A stretch of 64,000 bases of DNA from Myrmaecium sp. VS I D KN 1 (lineage: Eukaryota > Ascomycota > Dothideomycetes > Valsariales > Valsariaceae). Of this stretch, positions 52,987-64,000 are shown in pieces (positions within the stretch are counted from its first letter, which is position 1; every line of letters begins with the position of its first letter). The stretch is from NCBI GenBank assembly GCA_019775845.1, contig JADQAV010000001.1, forward strand, positions 124,001-188,000. The letters are read 5' to 3'. The notes beneath the pieces were generated by a model. The model was not told where the DNA came from, ran no database searches, and saw only the letters and a list, made by a program, of their open reading frames with translations. The position numbers were made by a program, and so were the translations under genes.

Positions 52987-55900
52987 TCAATCTTCAGGGG
53001 TCTCACTCCCGCTGCTGCCAAAATAGCTCTGGTCGATCTTGAGGATCCATTCGATCTTCTCCGTCTCCCGCCTCGCTCGGAACAGCCAGGAATTGCCCTT
53101 TCCCCAAATGGCCCACACGCACCCGGACAGGTTGCCCGTGGTCGACGTCTCGGCCAGCAGACGCGCTACCTGCGGCTCGTGGTCCACGCGCGCATTGCTC
53201 AGGTTGATCACGCAGAGCTCGTCGCCTTCGGGCACGCTGTAGATGTGCAGGTACGGCCGGCGAAGCTCGACGAACCGGCGAGCCCAGCGGGTGTTGTTCT
53301 GGTCCGGCATGAGGAGGTAGCCGGACTTCATGAGCACCGGGTTCTTCGGCACATGTCGTACGGTTGCGATCAGCGCGGGCGCCGTTGTCGGGTCGCCTGC
53401 TGGCGCTTGGGCGAAGGCCGCACCGGAAGGTGGAGGCTCGAGGTTGCGTGAGCTCAGAAGGATGTCCGGAACTGACGGCGTTCGCGTCTGCCAGAGCTTG
53501 AGCACACGATTGAGGAGTTCGGTTTGATTGGGCGTGTAGGTGCTGCTGTTGCCATTTGGTGTAGGCGAGGAACCGTTGGTCCGCGGCAGGATGAACGCAC
53601 GAGAGCTCAGCACGCTGCGTGCCGTTTCGATTTCTGCCATGCGGTACCGACGCTTGCGCGTGTTGATGAAGTCCTTCACCAGGGAGACGCCGCGGGGTGT
53701 CCACCCGCTGAGTAGCTCTTCCCCCTTTATGTAGTCCTCCCTGGTGTCCATGCGCCAGAGATCCACGACGCGCTTCGCGGAGGTTGGACGGATGGCCACG
53801 GCGAAAATTCCGACGGTGGAGTGGATGATCCTGGTTGCATTCCAGAGAGTAGCAAACATCGAGGTTTGTCGGATGTAGGAACGCCCCCGGATTTGCATGG
53901 CCAAATCGATGGAGAAGCCCATTGGTTTCGCCAGTTTCGGGCACGCGACATCCCACTTCAAAGTCACCTGCACCCGATATTTGTCCGGAGTCGTGCGATC
54001 GAGCATCAGAGAGTTGTGTATGCTCGAGTCCCATTGCGCCATTAGCGTCACGTTTCTGGTGCCGTCTGCGTTGCTTTTCACGACGGGAGATGTTACCAAG
54101 CCTAATGGAACCTCGAGCTCTGGACTATCGGAAGTGGGATTGTTGCCAGAAGCGTCGAGCAGACGCACTTGGCCGACGCGTAACCCTGTCACATCCTGCC
54201 AGCGTAAGGTGTCCCCAGACGTATGTGTAAGATTGATGACGATCCTCCGTTGAAGTCCCTGGTGAAGCTGGAATGCACCAGCATCCATGGCATTTGTCTG
54301 GATCACCTCCACAGGTTGATATGTGCCGTCTTCCGAGATCTCATGGATTTGAATCCGCGTGAAGATGTCATGGCTCTCTTCGGTGTAAAACTCGGACTCG
54401 GCGATACGAGCGTTGTGACGCTTCTGCTTCGGTCGGGGTGCGGAATCGCGCATGTCGTCCCAGCTGAGGAGCTTATCAAGGTGCATGGAGGTGACCTTGG
54501 CAAAGATGGACACGCGAAGAAACGATGTCCGCGGACTGGAGAGAGGCAGTCCCATGCTGTGGACGCTCTCGAAACGAATCGGACCCTCATCAAAGTCTCT
54601 GATCATTTGAGTTGTCGTGGCTCCACCCTCTTCGGATATCCCAGGGATGAACAGCTGCGCATGAACATCGGTTCCTTCACGCTCCGGAAAGCCCACAAAG
54701 TCATGCATGACCACGTTGAACTTCAGGGTCGAGGAAGGTGCTTCCGCCGACGAAGGTTCCAGGGAGAGACGAATGATACCGATGACCCCGGAAGTGTAAG
54801 GAGAGATCACCTCGAGGCCGAAGTCCTGAACCCGGTATTCGAACACGGCAGCGAGGGGCACATCGGCGTCCCCAATACGCGAATACTCAGGAAGGCAGGG
54901 CTCAGAGAACGGGTTCTCTACGCAGAAGTGCTGAAGGTACTCAGGCCTATTCAGATACTGGTGCATTTGGCGCATGAGCCTCACGCGGGCGCGGAGCTTC
55001 TGCAACGACCAGAGATGGACCACGTTGTTCTTGAAATCAACAACTCGGACCCCAACGCACGGCTTTGGCGTCGCGTCGAGATCTGGGTCGTCTTCTCCAG
55101 GGATGCCATTCAAGACCAGATCGTAGGAAGAAGCAAATGAATGCCCAGTGTCAACGATGCAGAACTGAAACACGACGTTCTTGTCCATCTGCTGGCTCAT
55201 GACCTGTGCTTCCTTCAGTGTGGCAGCGTTCTGAAGAATAGTCTCCGCCATGGCAACGTATTTGCGTTGTCTCCAGTGCGCGATAACTGAACGGGCCAGT
55301 GCGACATGCCGAGGGTCCGGATCACCGTTATGACCGTTACTCTGAAGCTGCTGCGGACGCTGAAGAACTTGGAGTTGGCGTTCATACTCGTCTTTCTGGT
55401 CTTGCAGCTGCTTTTGCATTTCCTCCTTGAGCTGACGTAGATTCTCCTCCATCTGGGCCTTCTCCGCCCTGATCTCCTCTATCTCCACGTTCTGCTCCTC
55501 CGCGGTTTGCAATTTCTCTTGATATTCGGACTTCTGCTTCTCCAGCTGGCCTTGCAGTTCCTCCCTCACTAACCGCAAACGCTGGTCTTCTTCACCTAGT
55601 TGCGGTGTCGAAGGAACGGTCAGGGAAGTGTCCAGGGAGAAATTGTCTATCGTTCCAGTGGAGGCGTACTTCTCTCGGAAAGGAAATGTGCTCACTGACT
55701 CCAAATCGTCCTCACCATCCACAAGGCGACTGTCCGGTCTGCCCTTGCGAACAGCACGAATTCTTTGCAGATCATCGAAAAGCACGTCTAACTCGTCGTC
55801 CGTGAGGTTGGATATCTTCTGATCAGGCCCTAGTATGGCGGTGACAGCCTCTCTGCGGGCGAATGACCAGTCGGAATCTCGGCTGTTCTTATGGAAGGGA

Positions 55901-57932
55901 GCGGGTGATCCTGCCCGTGGGCTGTCTGAGTCGAAATCAGATTCAGTCTTGCTGAGGCTACTCATTGTTCGCTCGTGGTTGTTCGAACGAGGCGAAGGAG
56001 AGCCGAGCTGGCTGACAGTAACGGAGTGTCGCAGCAAACTACTCTGTTCAGCACGCTCGGCTCGAGCCTCCTGAGGGTTATTGAAGCGGAAGATGTGGAA
56101 GTCGCCCAATATGATTCTGTATCCGCTCCGTAGTCGCTTCGGTTTCTCGATGCGAATACCGTTGACCATGACCCCTGCGTTCTCCTTCGGGACTACCGTG
56201 ACTGTGCCATCAACGTTTTCGAACGTGCAATGCTCCTGCAAAATCTTTGACCCATTCAACCGAATCTCAGCCGTTGTGGTAGTATCGACATTGCCCACCG
56301 TTGTCGTCCCAGGCTTTAAATTGTACACTAGACACTCTGCAAGCAATGGGTCATCGCTAAGGTTGACCAAATGAGGCATCTTCTTCGGCGTCGATAATCC
56401 GACGAATCCTTTCTCAATGCTGATGCCCAACTCCTCTAAAGCAGCCTCACGCTCTTTGTGTATTGTCTCGGTCTTTTGAAGCTTCTCTTCCCACGTTTGA
56501 TTGATTTCTTTATAGAGTTTCTCCGATTGGTTCAGTTGCTCGACGATCTCGGCCTTTGAGACCTTCTTGACGGTACCGTCCGGCTGAGTGATGGAAACCA
56601 GCTGTTTCTCGAGCGGCGTGTCTGGCGCATACTGTTCGTCTACGGGCACTCCACCAGGTGCTCCTGCCCCGCCGCTGCCAGCAACCGCACTGCCACCGCC
56701 AAGTTTAGCTCTCAACTGCGCCAGCTCCTCCTTCAGCTCTCTTATCATGCGAGCATTTGGATCCTCATTGACCACGGCATGGTTCCTTATACGCTTGGCA
56801 GAGTCGGCATACCGCAGCGTCGACAGCGTCTCTTCAAAGTTGATATCGGCGGGTGAGATGGCGGCTATCATGGCCGTTTGGCTGTTACCGCCCAGGGAAT
56901 CTTTCAGCAGCCACGTAAGGATGGAGTCGCGGTAGGGCACCATGGCACCCTTCTTTCCTTTCCCGGAAGACAAATCGGCCAATGCTGCGATGACACGCCC
57001 CAGAGTAGAAAGAGACCTGTTGATCTCAGCGCCTTCCTTCAACCGCGCGCCTGTTGCTCCTGTCGATGTGGCCCTTTCTGAACCTGCCAGATCGACAAGG
57101 CTGATTTTGGCAACTTTTTCGGAGTCCATGCTCGTCTCATCATCGTGGCGCTTTTGGCTCAGGGTCAACGTGAAGACCGCGTGGGATCTACTGGACGTCT
57201 CGTTCATGTTCGTCGCAGCAACAGTACGCGCTTTGTTACCCTCGTCCATCAGGTTCTCAATCTCTCCGAAGGAGCGGACCACCAGTTTCGCCAGATCTTC
57301 CACGTAGGGGCCGGTGGAGGGGTGCTCGCGGACCTTGAGGTTGCCTTTCGTTTTCGGGTTGAGCAGATCTCTGACACGCTCGTTATAGATTTCCAGGTAG
57401 GACACCTCCACTGTGCACGTCAAGTTTTTGTCCTGCTGTATCGCGGCGTCGATCCGCTCGAACATGTTCCTGCAGATCTTCGGGATGATGCCCGTCTCCT
57501 CGCCATAACCCATCATGGAATACGATTTGCCGGAGCCGGTCTGGCCGTAGGCGAAAATGCAGTTGTTGAAGCCGAGGAAAGCGTTATCCAGCAGCGGCTT
57601 GCCCAAGTCGTTGAAGAGGTCATCCTGACCGGCATAGTGGGGGTCGTTGCGGTCGAAGGACCAGTATGACTTGTCGAAGTTGAACGTCTTCGAGCCTTCG
57701 AGGGCGGCCTTTGCGGACTTGGACTTTGGGTCAATATTCTTCGGTGGGGTGAGGATGGTTTGGGTGTCTTTCATCCGGATGATGCATTGCGCGTTCCGGT
57801 CCTTTTCTGCGACGAGTCAGATGCCGTCCGTCCGGAAGAGGAGCACGAAAAAGCTGGCGGGACGATACCTCTGTTGTTGAACGGCCTCACCCTCACCACC
57901 ACCTTGATGTTTCCTCCGCCGGCCGAAGCCAT
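52987..57932 (-). CDS. uncA: Kinesin-3 motor protein (Unc104/KIF1A type, UncA)
   Basis: Exons 57932-57869 and 57806-52987 give 1627 aa. The motor domain (about 5-370) starts MASAGGGNIKVVVRVRPFNN and holds the P-loop GQTGSGKS (about 109), NETSSRSHAVF (switch I) and VDLAGSER (switch II). A neck coiled coil is followed by an FHA domain (about 515-605; EIRLNGSKILQEHCTF), a second coiled coil (about 760-840), long KIF1/DUF3694-type beta-rich regions, and a C-terminal PH domain (about 1510-1615; MKSGYLLMPDQNNTRWARRF). This is the kinesin-3 vesicle motor that moves early endosomes toward microtubule plus ends; Aspergillus UncA prefers a modified microtubule subset. The gene is divergent from TRM5. 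Confidence 0.95.
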
Positions 57933-58437
57933 GGTTGCCAGAGCTGCCCTGGACCGAGCACCCGATGACGACGGCGTTCACAGGAGAAGACAGGCGGGAT
58001 ACGTGTCTGAGGGAGCGCACTATGGCGACCTCATCGCTAAGCCGGGGGCGGGCGGAGAGCAGTTGCGTTGGGCGAGGAGCGAGAGTCGCGACGGGTGTTT
58101 TGTTTGTGGAGGGTGTTTGCGGGCGATCCTAGGATTCTTGGGGGTGCTCGGCCGCTCAAATTGTCTCCCTCAGGATGACGGACATGGGGCGGAGCCGATC
58201 CCTGCTCGCGCCGCTGCCGTCGCCGCTGGTCCCTGGCAGGTGCTGGCGCCTGGCTGGCTGGCGGGGGCCGCGCCGAACATTTTGAACCCAACCATCCCGG
58301 ACGAAAATTCCCCATCCTAAGCCGATCGACCATTTCCAGCATTCACACACCTGCGCTCCCCATCCTCCTCGCCTCCACCCTTCAAGATCTTGATATTGCC
58401 CCAGTGCGCTCAGACCGCGTGTGTCTGTGACTCCTCC
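57933..58437. promoter_or_regulatory. Divergent promoter region, kinesin-3 / TRM5
   Basis: 505 bp separate the two start codons. The last 100 bp before TRM5 are C/T-rich. No clear TATA box is visible. Both genes presumably have their promoters here. Confidence 0.5.
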
Positions 58438-59979
58438 ATGACCGACGAAATCATGCTGCGCCCTCCCATGAACCGGTATGTCCAGCCCAGTCCATCCCCG
58501 CGCCGGCGCATCCGCTGCTCTGAGCATCGCTGACTCGTCCGTCGCCCAGGGCCATGCGTGTGTTCGACCGCTCGCTGTTCAAGCAGATAATACCCACCTC
58601 CGCCGCCCGGATCTTCAAGAACCAGAACATCAGCGCATGCCGGAAGGCGCTGACCTCGAGCAAGGAGGTGCTCGACATCCCCCGCCTCCCCGCTGTGCAG
58701 GCGGACCCGGCCGACGCCAGTCGCAAGTGTTTGCTACTGAAGCCTGAGGTCAAGCATGATGGTAGGACGTTGCGCGCCGCTGGCTAGAGGCCTCCCGCTG
58801 ACGATAGCAGGCAGACTCGTCCACATGGAGCCCCACGTTGCGTGAGCTGCAGAAGGATGGCACGCTTGGAGTATTCCCTTACGAACTGGTCCTGGACTAC
58901 GACTTCTGGACGTACCCGGAGATCATACACTCAGTGATTGAAGAAGATGCGGGAGGCGAGATCCCGGTCGCGTACACCGCTGTCGGTCACGTTGGTAGGT
59001 TGACGGCGAACTGCCCCTCATTGCATGTTACTCCCACTGACCCACTGCAGCCCATCTGAACCTGCGCGAGAAGTATCTTCCCTACAAGCAGATCATCGCC
59101 GAAGTGCTCCGGGACAAAGCGAACAACATCAAGACGGTCATCAACAAGATCGACGACGTGGGCGAGGAGAGCGAGTTCCGAACGTTCAAGTACGAAGTCT
59201 TGGTCGGAGAGGACGATCTGAACGTGGAGGTGCGGGAGGAGGACTGCACATTCCGATTCGACTACTCCAAGGTCTACTGGAACAGCCGGCTGCACACCGA
59301 GCACCAGCGGATCGTGCAGACGTACTTCAAGGAAGGTCAGGCCGTCTGCGACGTCATGGCGGGCGTCGGCCCCTTCGCCGTCCCCGCCGGCAAACGGCAC
59401 GTCTTCGTCTACGCCAACGATCTCAACCCGGAGAGCTACCGGTACATGGTCGACGCGATCCGGATCAATAAGGCGGGCGACTTCGTCAAGGCCTACAACC
59501 AAGACGGCCACCAGTTCATCCGCAACGCCCTCGCCGACCTCCTCCGCACCGACCGGACCGTCACCGTCTACGCGAGGCCCTCGCGGAACGCGAAGAAGCC
59601 GCCCAAGGCCCTCAAGACGCTCGCCCAGCCCCGCCACTTCGCCCACTACGTCATGAACCTCCCCGCCACCGCCCTCACCTTCCTCCCCAACTTCATCGGC
59701 CTGTACAGCCGCCTCCCGACCGACGTGCCCGCCGAGAGGATCCCCCGCCGGGGCGAGGTCGAGATGCCCATGATCCACGCGTACTGCTTCAGCACCAAGT
59801 CGGACGACAACGTCGAGGAGACGAAGAAGATCTGCGAGGAGATCAGCAGGCAGCTGCAGTACGAGATCACGCCGGAGACACCCGAGCTCTGCGTCTATGA
59901 CGTGAGGGATGTCGCGCCGAACAAGAGGATGTTCTGCGCCAGCTTCAGGCTGCCCGAGGAGGTCGCATTCAGGGAGTAG
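58438..59979 (+). CDS. TRM5: tRNA (guanine37-N1)-methyltransferase Trm5
   Basis: Exons 58438-58475, 58550-58761, 58815-58994 and 59051-59979 give 452 aa. The N-terminal domain has FDRSLFKQIIPTSAARIF and STWSPTLRELQKD. The core has VGHVAHLNLREKYLPYK, then EDCTFRFDYSKVYWNSRLH-type, the SAM loop DVMAGVGPFAVPAGKR, YANDLNPES and VMNLPATAL (catalytic NLP). Trm5 makes m1G37, and in many eukaryotes the precursor step to wyosine, on tRNAs reading CNN and UNN codons; it prevents +1 frameshifting in cytosol and mitochondria. Exons give the full family length with no missing motif. The ATG at 58438 heads a short first exon. Confidence 0.94.
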
Positions 59980-60589
59980 TAAGATGTAGCGGATGGAGGG
60001 TGTAATCGCCAGGTCATCCCTCCAGGAGTCCGCCTTAATTGAATTAGGACTTCACTCTACAAACTGGAAACTTGTACTCTTTGATCTATGCTTCGACTTC
60101 GATTGACTTAGCCGCGAGCGAGAGGTCTGATAGAAACACGGAGTGGAGCAAGTATACCCCTCCTAAGCTACTATATCTTATAATCCGTTATCGGAATGTT
60201 CTCGCCAGCCCAAGTGACTTACATGCCCTTCGTAAATCTGTAATAAATCCTGACCGAACGAAGCTTGGCCACAGTATATCTCAGGGAGCAAATCATGACC
60301 TCTAGTCTCATATGTCACGTTGCAAAATGTCCTTTACACACGAACTTACCTTTTCACCAACAGAAAGGAAGCAAACTACCACCAGATACTGCAGTGTCAA
60401 TATCTAACACCATTACCAGGTTCGGCTAACATTGAGAGGTCGTCCTCCCAGCTGACTTTCTTCCCGACGCCCCGGTCAGTGGAAGGCGTCAGCGAGCCTA
60501 CAACGGAGTCGTGACGGTCGATCTAGAGCAAGTGTCGCATGTGAGGAAACGAAGAACGGTTTATTGCATTCGCGTCTTGAATATGTTTA
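59980..60589. other. Convergent intergenic region, TRM5 / DUF7918 protein
   Basis: AT-rich 610-bp gap that should contain both 3' UTRs. No supported gene. Confidence 0.5.
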
Positions 60590-63527
60590 TCAATTACACA
60601 CCTTGAGGTCCGCCATGGCCTTAGAAATCCCCTCGTCCCCTTTTCCAGCTGCTTCCTGTGGCTCCGGGGCGGCATCATCGTTGATCTTGAGTATCTCACC
60701 ATTCTCGCCGATCTTAATGTTGAGAGTCTGCTCAATTATCTCTGCGCAGAAGGGACTCGGCGTTAGTCTAAATAGGTTTCTGACTCGCTAACGCCTAGGA
60801 CGTACCTTTTCCTCGATACTTGAACTTGAAGACAGCGTAGGGAAGCATGCCTTCGCTAGGAGCGTCGAGATACACCGGGGCTTCTGTTCGATGTGCATAC
60901 TTCGCAGCAGGGCCTGCTTGAACTTGGTGATCGATGCCTATCTCTCTGGCGACTGTCTCGGGGACGGATAAAAGGGGTTCCTCTGGGGCGATATATGCAT
61001 CAGATAATGACTTCTTCGAAGCCTTGGATTCATCTCCTGCATGACGAGCGCCCAGAGAGTAGTATGGTTGAGTTGTCAGTTTCGGCGGTTCCAATGGAAT
61101 GCTGGAGCGAACTCTGCTCGAATTTGCCGGCATTGGGGTATGAGAGGATGATTCCTTGCTTTCAACGGGACCACTACTGCCTTTTGCTTCCTCTGCATCG
61201 GCCCTGTTTGCTGCTGCCTCATTCACGTTTGGAGGAATCTCATGGACATCCTCCTTGTTCGATTCACTAAGCCGGTCATTCCAAGCGAGCACCTTCGCCT
61301 CGAGCCACTGATCTGTCGGGTTTGGCATGAACAAGGAATTATTCGATTCCCAAATTGGTACGGCTGGCCGTTGAAAATGCACATGTTCTCGCGCTACCTT
61401 GGCGGGCTTCTCACCCTCTTCATAAAAATCGCCACCTAGGTGCTGACTAGCATGGGTGGCCCTTAGTATTCCCCTAGGCTCCTCAGGGATAAAATAATCA
61501 TCGTCTGAGGAAATACTACCATAGTCGTCACTCCAGCTCCCTGGGATGTGCCCACAGGTCCTCCTAGGGTGAAAGCTGTACGGGTACGGCGACGGATGAC
61601 GAGCAGCCGCAGGCGTAGGCAGTGCACGGCTGGCTCGTGTGGAGGGATCTGGAACTCTATATGACCGTAGGTACGGAGTACGGCCCCTATCATGGATCCT
61701 CTCTCGCGCAACATTGTCGGTGTGCTCGTTACTAGAGTCTACTAGACCATGGTGCGATGCGCGTTGAGTGCCACCCGGTGTATTGAACACAATGGGCTCT
61801 GGTGGTTCCTCCCTAGTCATGCCAGCCCCTCTCACGGCTGGGTCATACGGCCGCGGGTGAGACTCAGTACGGTCGATATGCTGTCCTCCACTCGATGACA
61901 CAGATTTCCCTCGCTTGGGGCCGCCTGGCGGAGTTCGAGAACCCCCCAAGGGCGATATGTGCCGGCAACGAGGGCTTCGGGGGATCGCATGTTCCGAAAC
62001 TCCTGTATCGTGATTTCGGAGGGGATCCTCGATAGGCCCCAGAGGCTTATCGGAAGAGTCATCCTCAGAGCTTTCTGGATAAGCGCCTGGGTAATTACGG
62101 TGAAAGTGCACATTTGCTCCTTGAACCGTGGCTCCATCATCAAACGCTTGCCGATACCTACGCGGTGGTGATGGAGTCAGTGTGTGTACGCGACCGCTAG
62201 TCACAGACGCCCTTGAATGCCGTTGACGACTATCGGAACGCCTTCGATATTGCGAGTCGATGCCAGGGTCGGCATTTTTTGCGCCACCGAAGTGACCGTG
62301 GAACGCTCTAGCTTGATGATCATGTTCAGGACCATAAGTATATCTTTCGCGATGTTGACTTTGGCCGCCGTAGTCAGCTTGCTGGCGGTTGCGGCGGGAA
62401 AATCGACGGTCCTCGTCTGTTTGCTCAACCTCCGCTTCATAATAAGTCTCTGGCCGGGGTTCCTCGCGTCTCCGGTCACGCGAGCTGAATCGCCAGGATG
62501 AGTAGTTCTCCTGGGTTCGTAAAGTAGGGCTGGTATTACGATGACATGTTGAAGAACCGCGCCGGCTGTCAACATAATTATAATCGTCACAGTTCTCGTA
62601 CCCATAGCTCCTTTGGCGACCGTCATTCCTGAACCCGCTGTATCGACGGTCATACAACCCAGAATACGGGTCATCCGCGTACTCTGAAGGGCCATCAAAT
62701 GTCACCAGCGCTTTCTCCGTAGGTCCTTCGGCAAAAACCTCTTCTGAGCTAGAGGGGACATCGTCCTCTGAAATGGAAGCAACGTTGTCTTCTGTGCTAG
62801 AAGCTACATCGTCCTCCGAGCTAGAGGAAACTGCTTCGTCTATACACCGACATCTAAGTTCAAGCTCAGGTTCATCGGCTCCATCATAGCTGTTCATCAA
62901 CCTATCGTTCTCGTCGTTGGGACTCACGAACTCCCGTTGCTGCTTGAACCGAAAAGACCTTAACCGTGCGAATGGGCGTCGGCGGAGGTCCTCGTTATGC
63001 AAACGAGCACGGCAACGATATACAACAACTTCAATGGTACCGAATGCTTCCCTGCGGTCCTTGAGAAAATCCGCCGCCTCGGCATCTCCAGAGACTAGGT
63101 CACATTCCAGCATGATTAGCTTCACGGTTCTGGACTATTTGAAGGGATGCACTTGCTTACCAAGTTTAAGCTTCTCGAAGAACAACTCACGGGCGTGGAT
63201 GATGCCAACCGGTTGGACCGTCTCCTCCTGGCGAAGGTACATGTCCAGCACGCTGCGATCCTTAGACGGGGTGGTATCCGCCGCAGGCTCGATGAGGCCA
63301 GTGCGAGTGCGGTTGCACAGGCGTTCACCATCCCGATACAGATACACCGCTAGACCCGGGGCAATGTAGCCGCTGGATGTAAGGTGGACGTGAAAAGGCG
63401 TGCGTTGCTCTGGCACGGGGACGAACGTCTCGACGAGACCATCACCATACACAGTGCCGAATTCAGGCAGAGGGGAGTTGGTGGGAGCCAGCTCGATGCG
63501 GCAGGTCAACTGCTTGAGAGTCGGCAT
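60590..63527 (-). CDS. DUF7918-type protein with long disordered Arg/Ser-rich tail
   Basis: Exons 63527-63161, 63094-60806 and 60741-60590 give 935 aa. The N-terminal domain (about 1-170) reads MPTLKQLTCRIELAPTN, YGDGLVETFVPVPEQ, GLAVYLYRDGERLCNRTR and, after the intron, GTIEVVVYRCRA. It matches the fungal DUF7918 family of unknown function. A four-unit acidic Ser/Glu/Asp repeat follows. More than 550 residues are then rich in Arg/Ser/Tyr with many RRY, SRDRR and SSDD clusters, and the C-terminus is short, ending DLKVCN. The first intron (66 nt) was placed by frame and a GCTAATC branch-point-like site. The function is unknown; an RNA- or chromatin-associated role is only a guess from composition. 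Confidence 0.7.
62746..62841 (-). repeat. 24-bp in-frame tandem repeat (four units)
   Basis: Four consecutive 24-bp units (62746-62769, 62770-62793, 62794-62817, 62818-62841; about 70-90 percent alike) encode the 8-residue acidic pattern SSSEDDVA with variants. They sit in the coding exon between the DUF7918 domain and the disordered tail. The 24-bp period keeps the frame. Confidence 0.88.
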
Positions 63528-64000
63528 CCTTGCGAAACGCAACGAAGCAAACCCTTGAGCGTCGTGGAAACGCAGGCGGTCGCAGGCAAAGACAGAAGTC
63601 AGAGGGGGAATTAGGAAACGATTTTGAATTTGAGACGGGTTGTGCGGGCCATGCGAACTCGTGACGAGCCCAACATGGTAGGTATGAAAAGGGTACTCGC
63701 GCGATAATAGCAAGCAAGAAGCGTGGAAGAAGACCAATGAGACAACGACACCAGAATGGAATAAACGCCCATCGGAGGTGAAAGTACCACTTGAAGAAGG
63801 CGAATGAAATTACTCTACCTACTATGAGTGCTTCCACCGCTACATAGGACGTGCTGTCAATCCAAAAATGGGCAAACATGATTGTCTATTCGGGTTGAGC
63901 CATGCCCGCATCCAGTGATGGATGGGTCACTGTGATGAAGATTGGCGTCGAGTCATTCTCGTCAGCTATACGATGTCCATGAAAGCAGAACAAGGAAGAG
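63528..64000. other. Right edge, upstream of the DUF7918 gene
   Basis: Upstream (promoter) region of the minus-strand gene ending at 63527. A minus-strand reading frame continues into it in places but has no recognisable domain. No other gene is seen before the window ends. Confidence 0.4.

Noticed and set aside
54223-55140. 305-codon plus-strand frame opposite the kinesin
   Set aside because: Antisense frame over kinesin-3 coding sequence without a family match.
58987-59778. 263-codon minus-strand frame opposite TRM5
   Set aside because: Shadow of the highly GC3-biased TRM5 exon 4; Asp/Val/Gly-rich and featureless.
1-64000. tRNA, rRNA, snRNA or transposon genes
   Set aside because: No paired A-box/B-box tRNA promoter spacing, no 5S-like start, no transposase, reverse transcriptase or terminal repeats seen by eye; a covariance-model or repeat-library search would be needed to exclude them fully.

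Overview
This window comes from the nuclear genome of a filamentous ascomycete (Pezizomycotina). The evidence is dense genes with short 50-180 bp GT-AG introns, a TubB-type alpha-tubulin, a kinesin-3 of the UncA type, a mitochondrial TPC1 carrier, a questin-oxidase-like gene, and an aspartyl-tRNA synthetase fused to a DUF2156 domain. A Eurotiomycete-like fungus is a reasonable guess, but the genus cannot be fixed from sequence alone. I see no transposon, virus-like element, tRNA, rRNA or CRISPR array.

Layout: (1) 0.3-10.1 kb: NUFIP1-like RGG/CCCH protein (+), Pta1/symplekin (-, 8 exons), COA3 (+), and an EF-hand MscS channel (-). (2) 10.1-12.95 kb: a gene-poor stretch with simple repeats and a hairpin. 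(3) 13-18.3 kb: a three-repeat SMP/LEA-like protein, an eight-exon alpha-tubulin and a questin-oxidase-like protein, all +. (4) 20-23 kb: the AspRS-DUF2156 fusion (ergosteryl-aspartate synthase type). (5) 24.7-28.4 kb: two GPI-anchored Kre9/Knh-like Ser-rich paralogues in tandem, separated by repeat-rich DNA. (6) 29.5-38 kb: TPC1 (-) divergent from a gamma-butyrobetaine-hydroxylase-like enzyme (+), then mL54, Mex67 and a CoA-type Nudix hydrolase. (7) 38-45.5 kb: Pso2/SNM1, LSm2 and a large methyltransferase-like protein, all -. (8) 46.9-51.2 kb: ribulose-phosphate 3-epimerase (+) and a DHA2-type MFS exporter (-). (9) 53-63.5 kb: kinesin-3 (-) divergent from TRM5 (+), then a DUF7918-type protein with a 24-bp tandem repeat (-).

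Most genes are housekeeping: mRNA 3'-end formation and export, U6 and snoRNP biogenesis, tRNA modification, DNA crosslink repair, the pentose phosphate pathway and mitochondrial function. They are not an operon or a metabolite cluster. The only functional grouping is TPC1, the GBBH-like enzyme and mL54, which are probably all mitochondrial and sit within 4.2 kb; the first two share a 391-bp divergent promoter. All spliced models were built by hand from splice signals, reading-frame continuity and family similarity, and each sums to an intact reading frame. I found no convincing new biological system. The best leads are the AspRS-DUF2156 fusion (a described system), the triplicated SMP-like protein, the orphan questin-oxidase-like gene, the large methyltransferase-like and DUF7918 proteins, and several very small coding exons.
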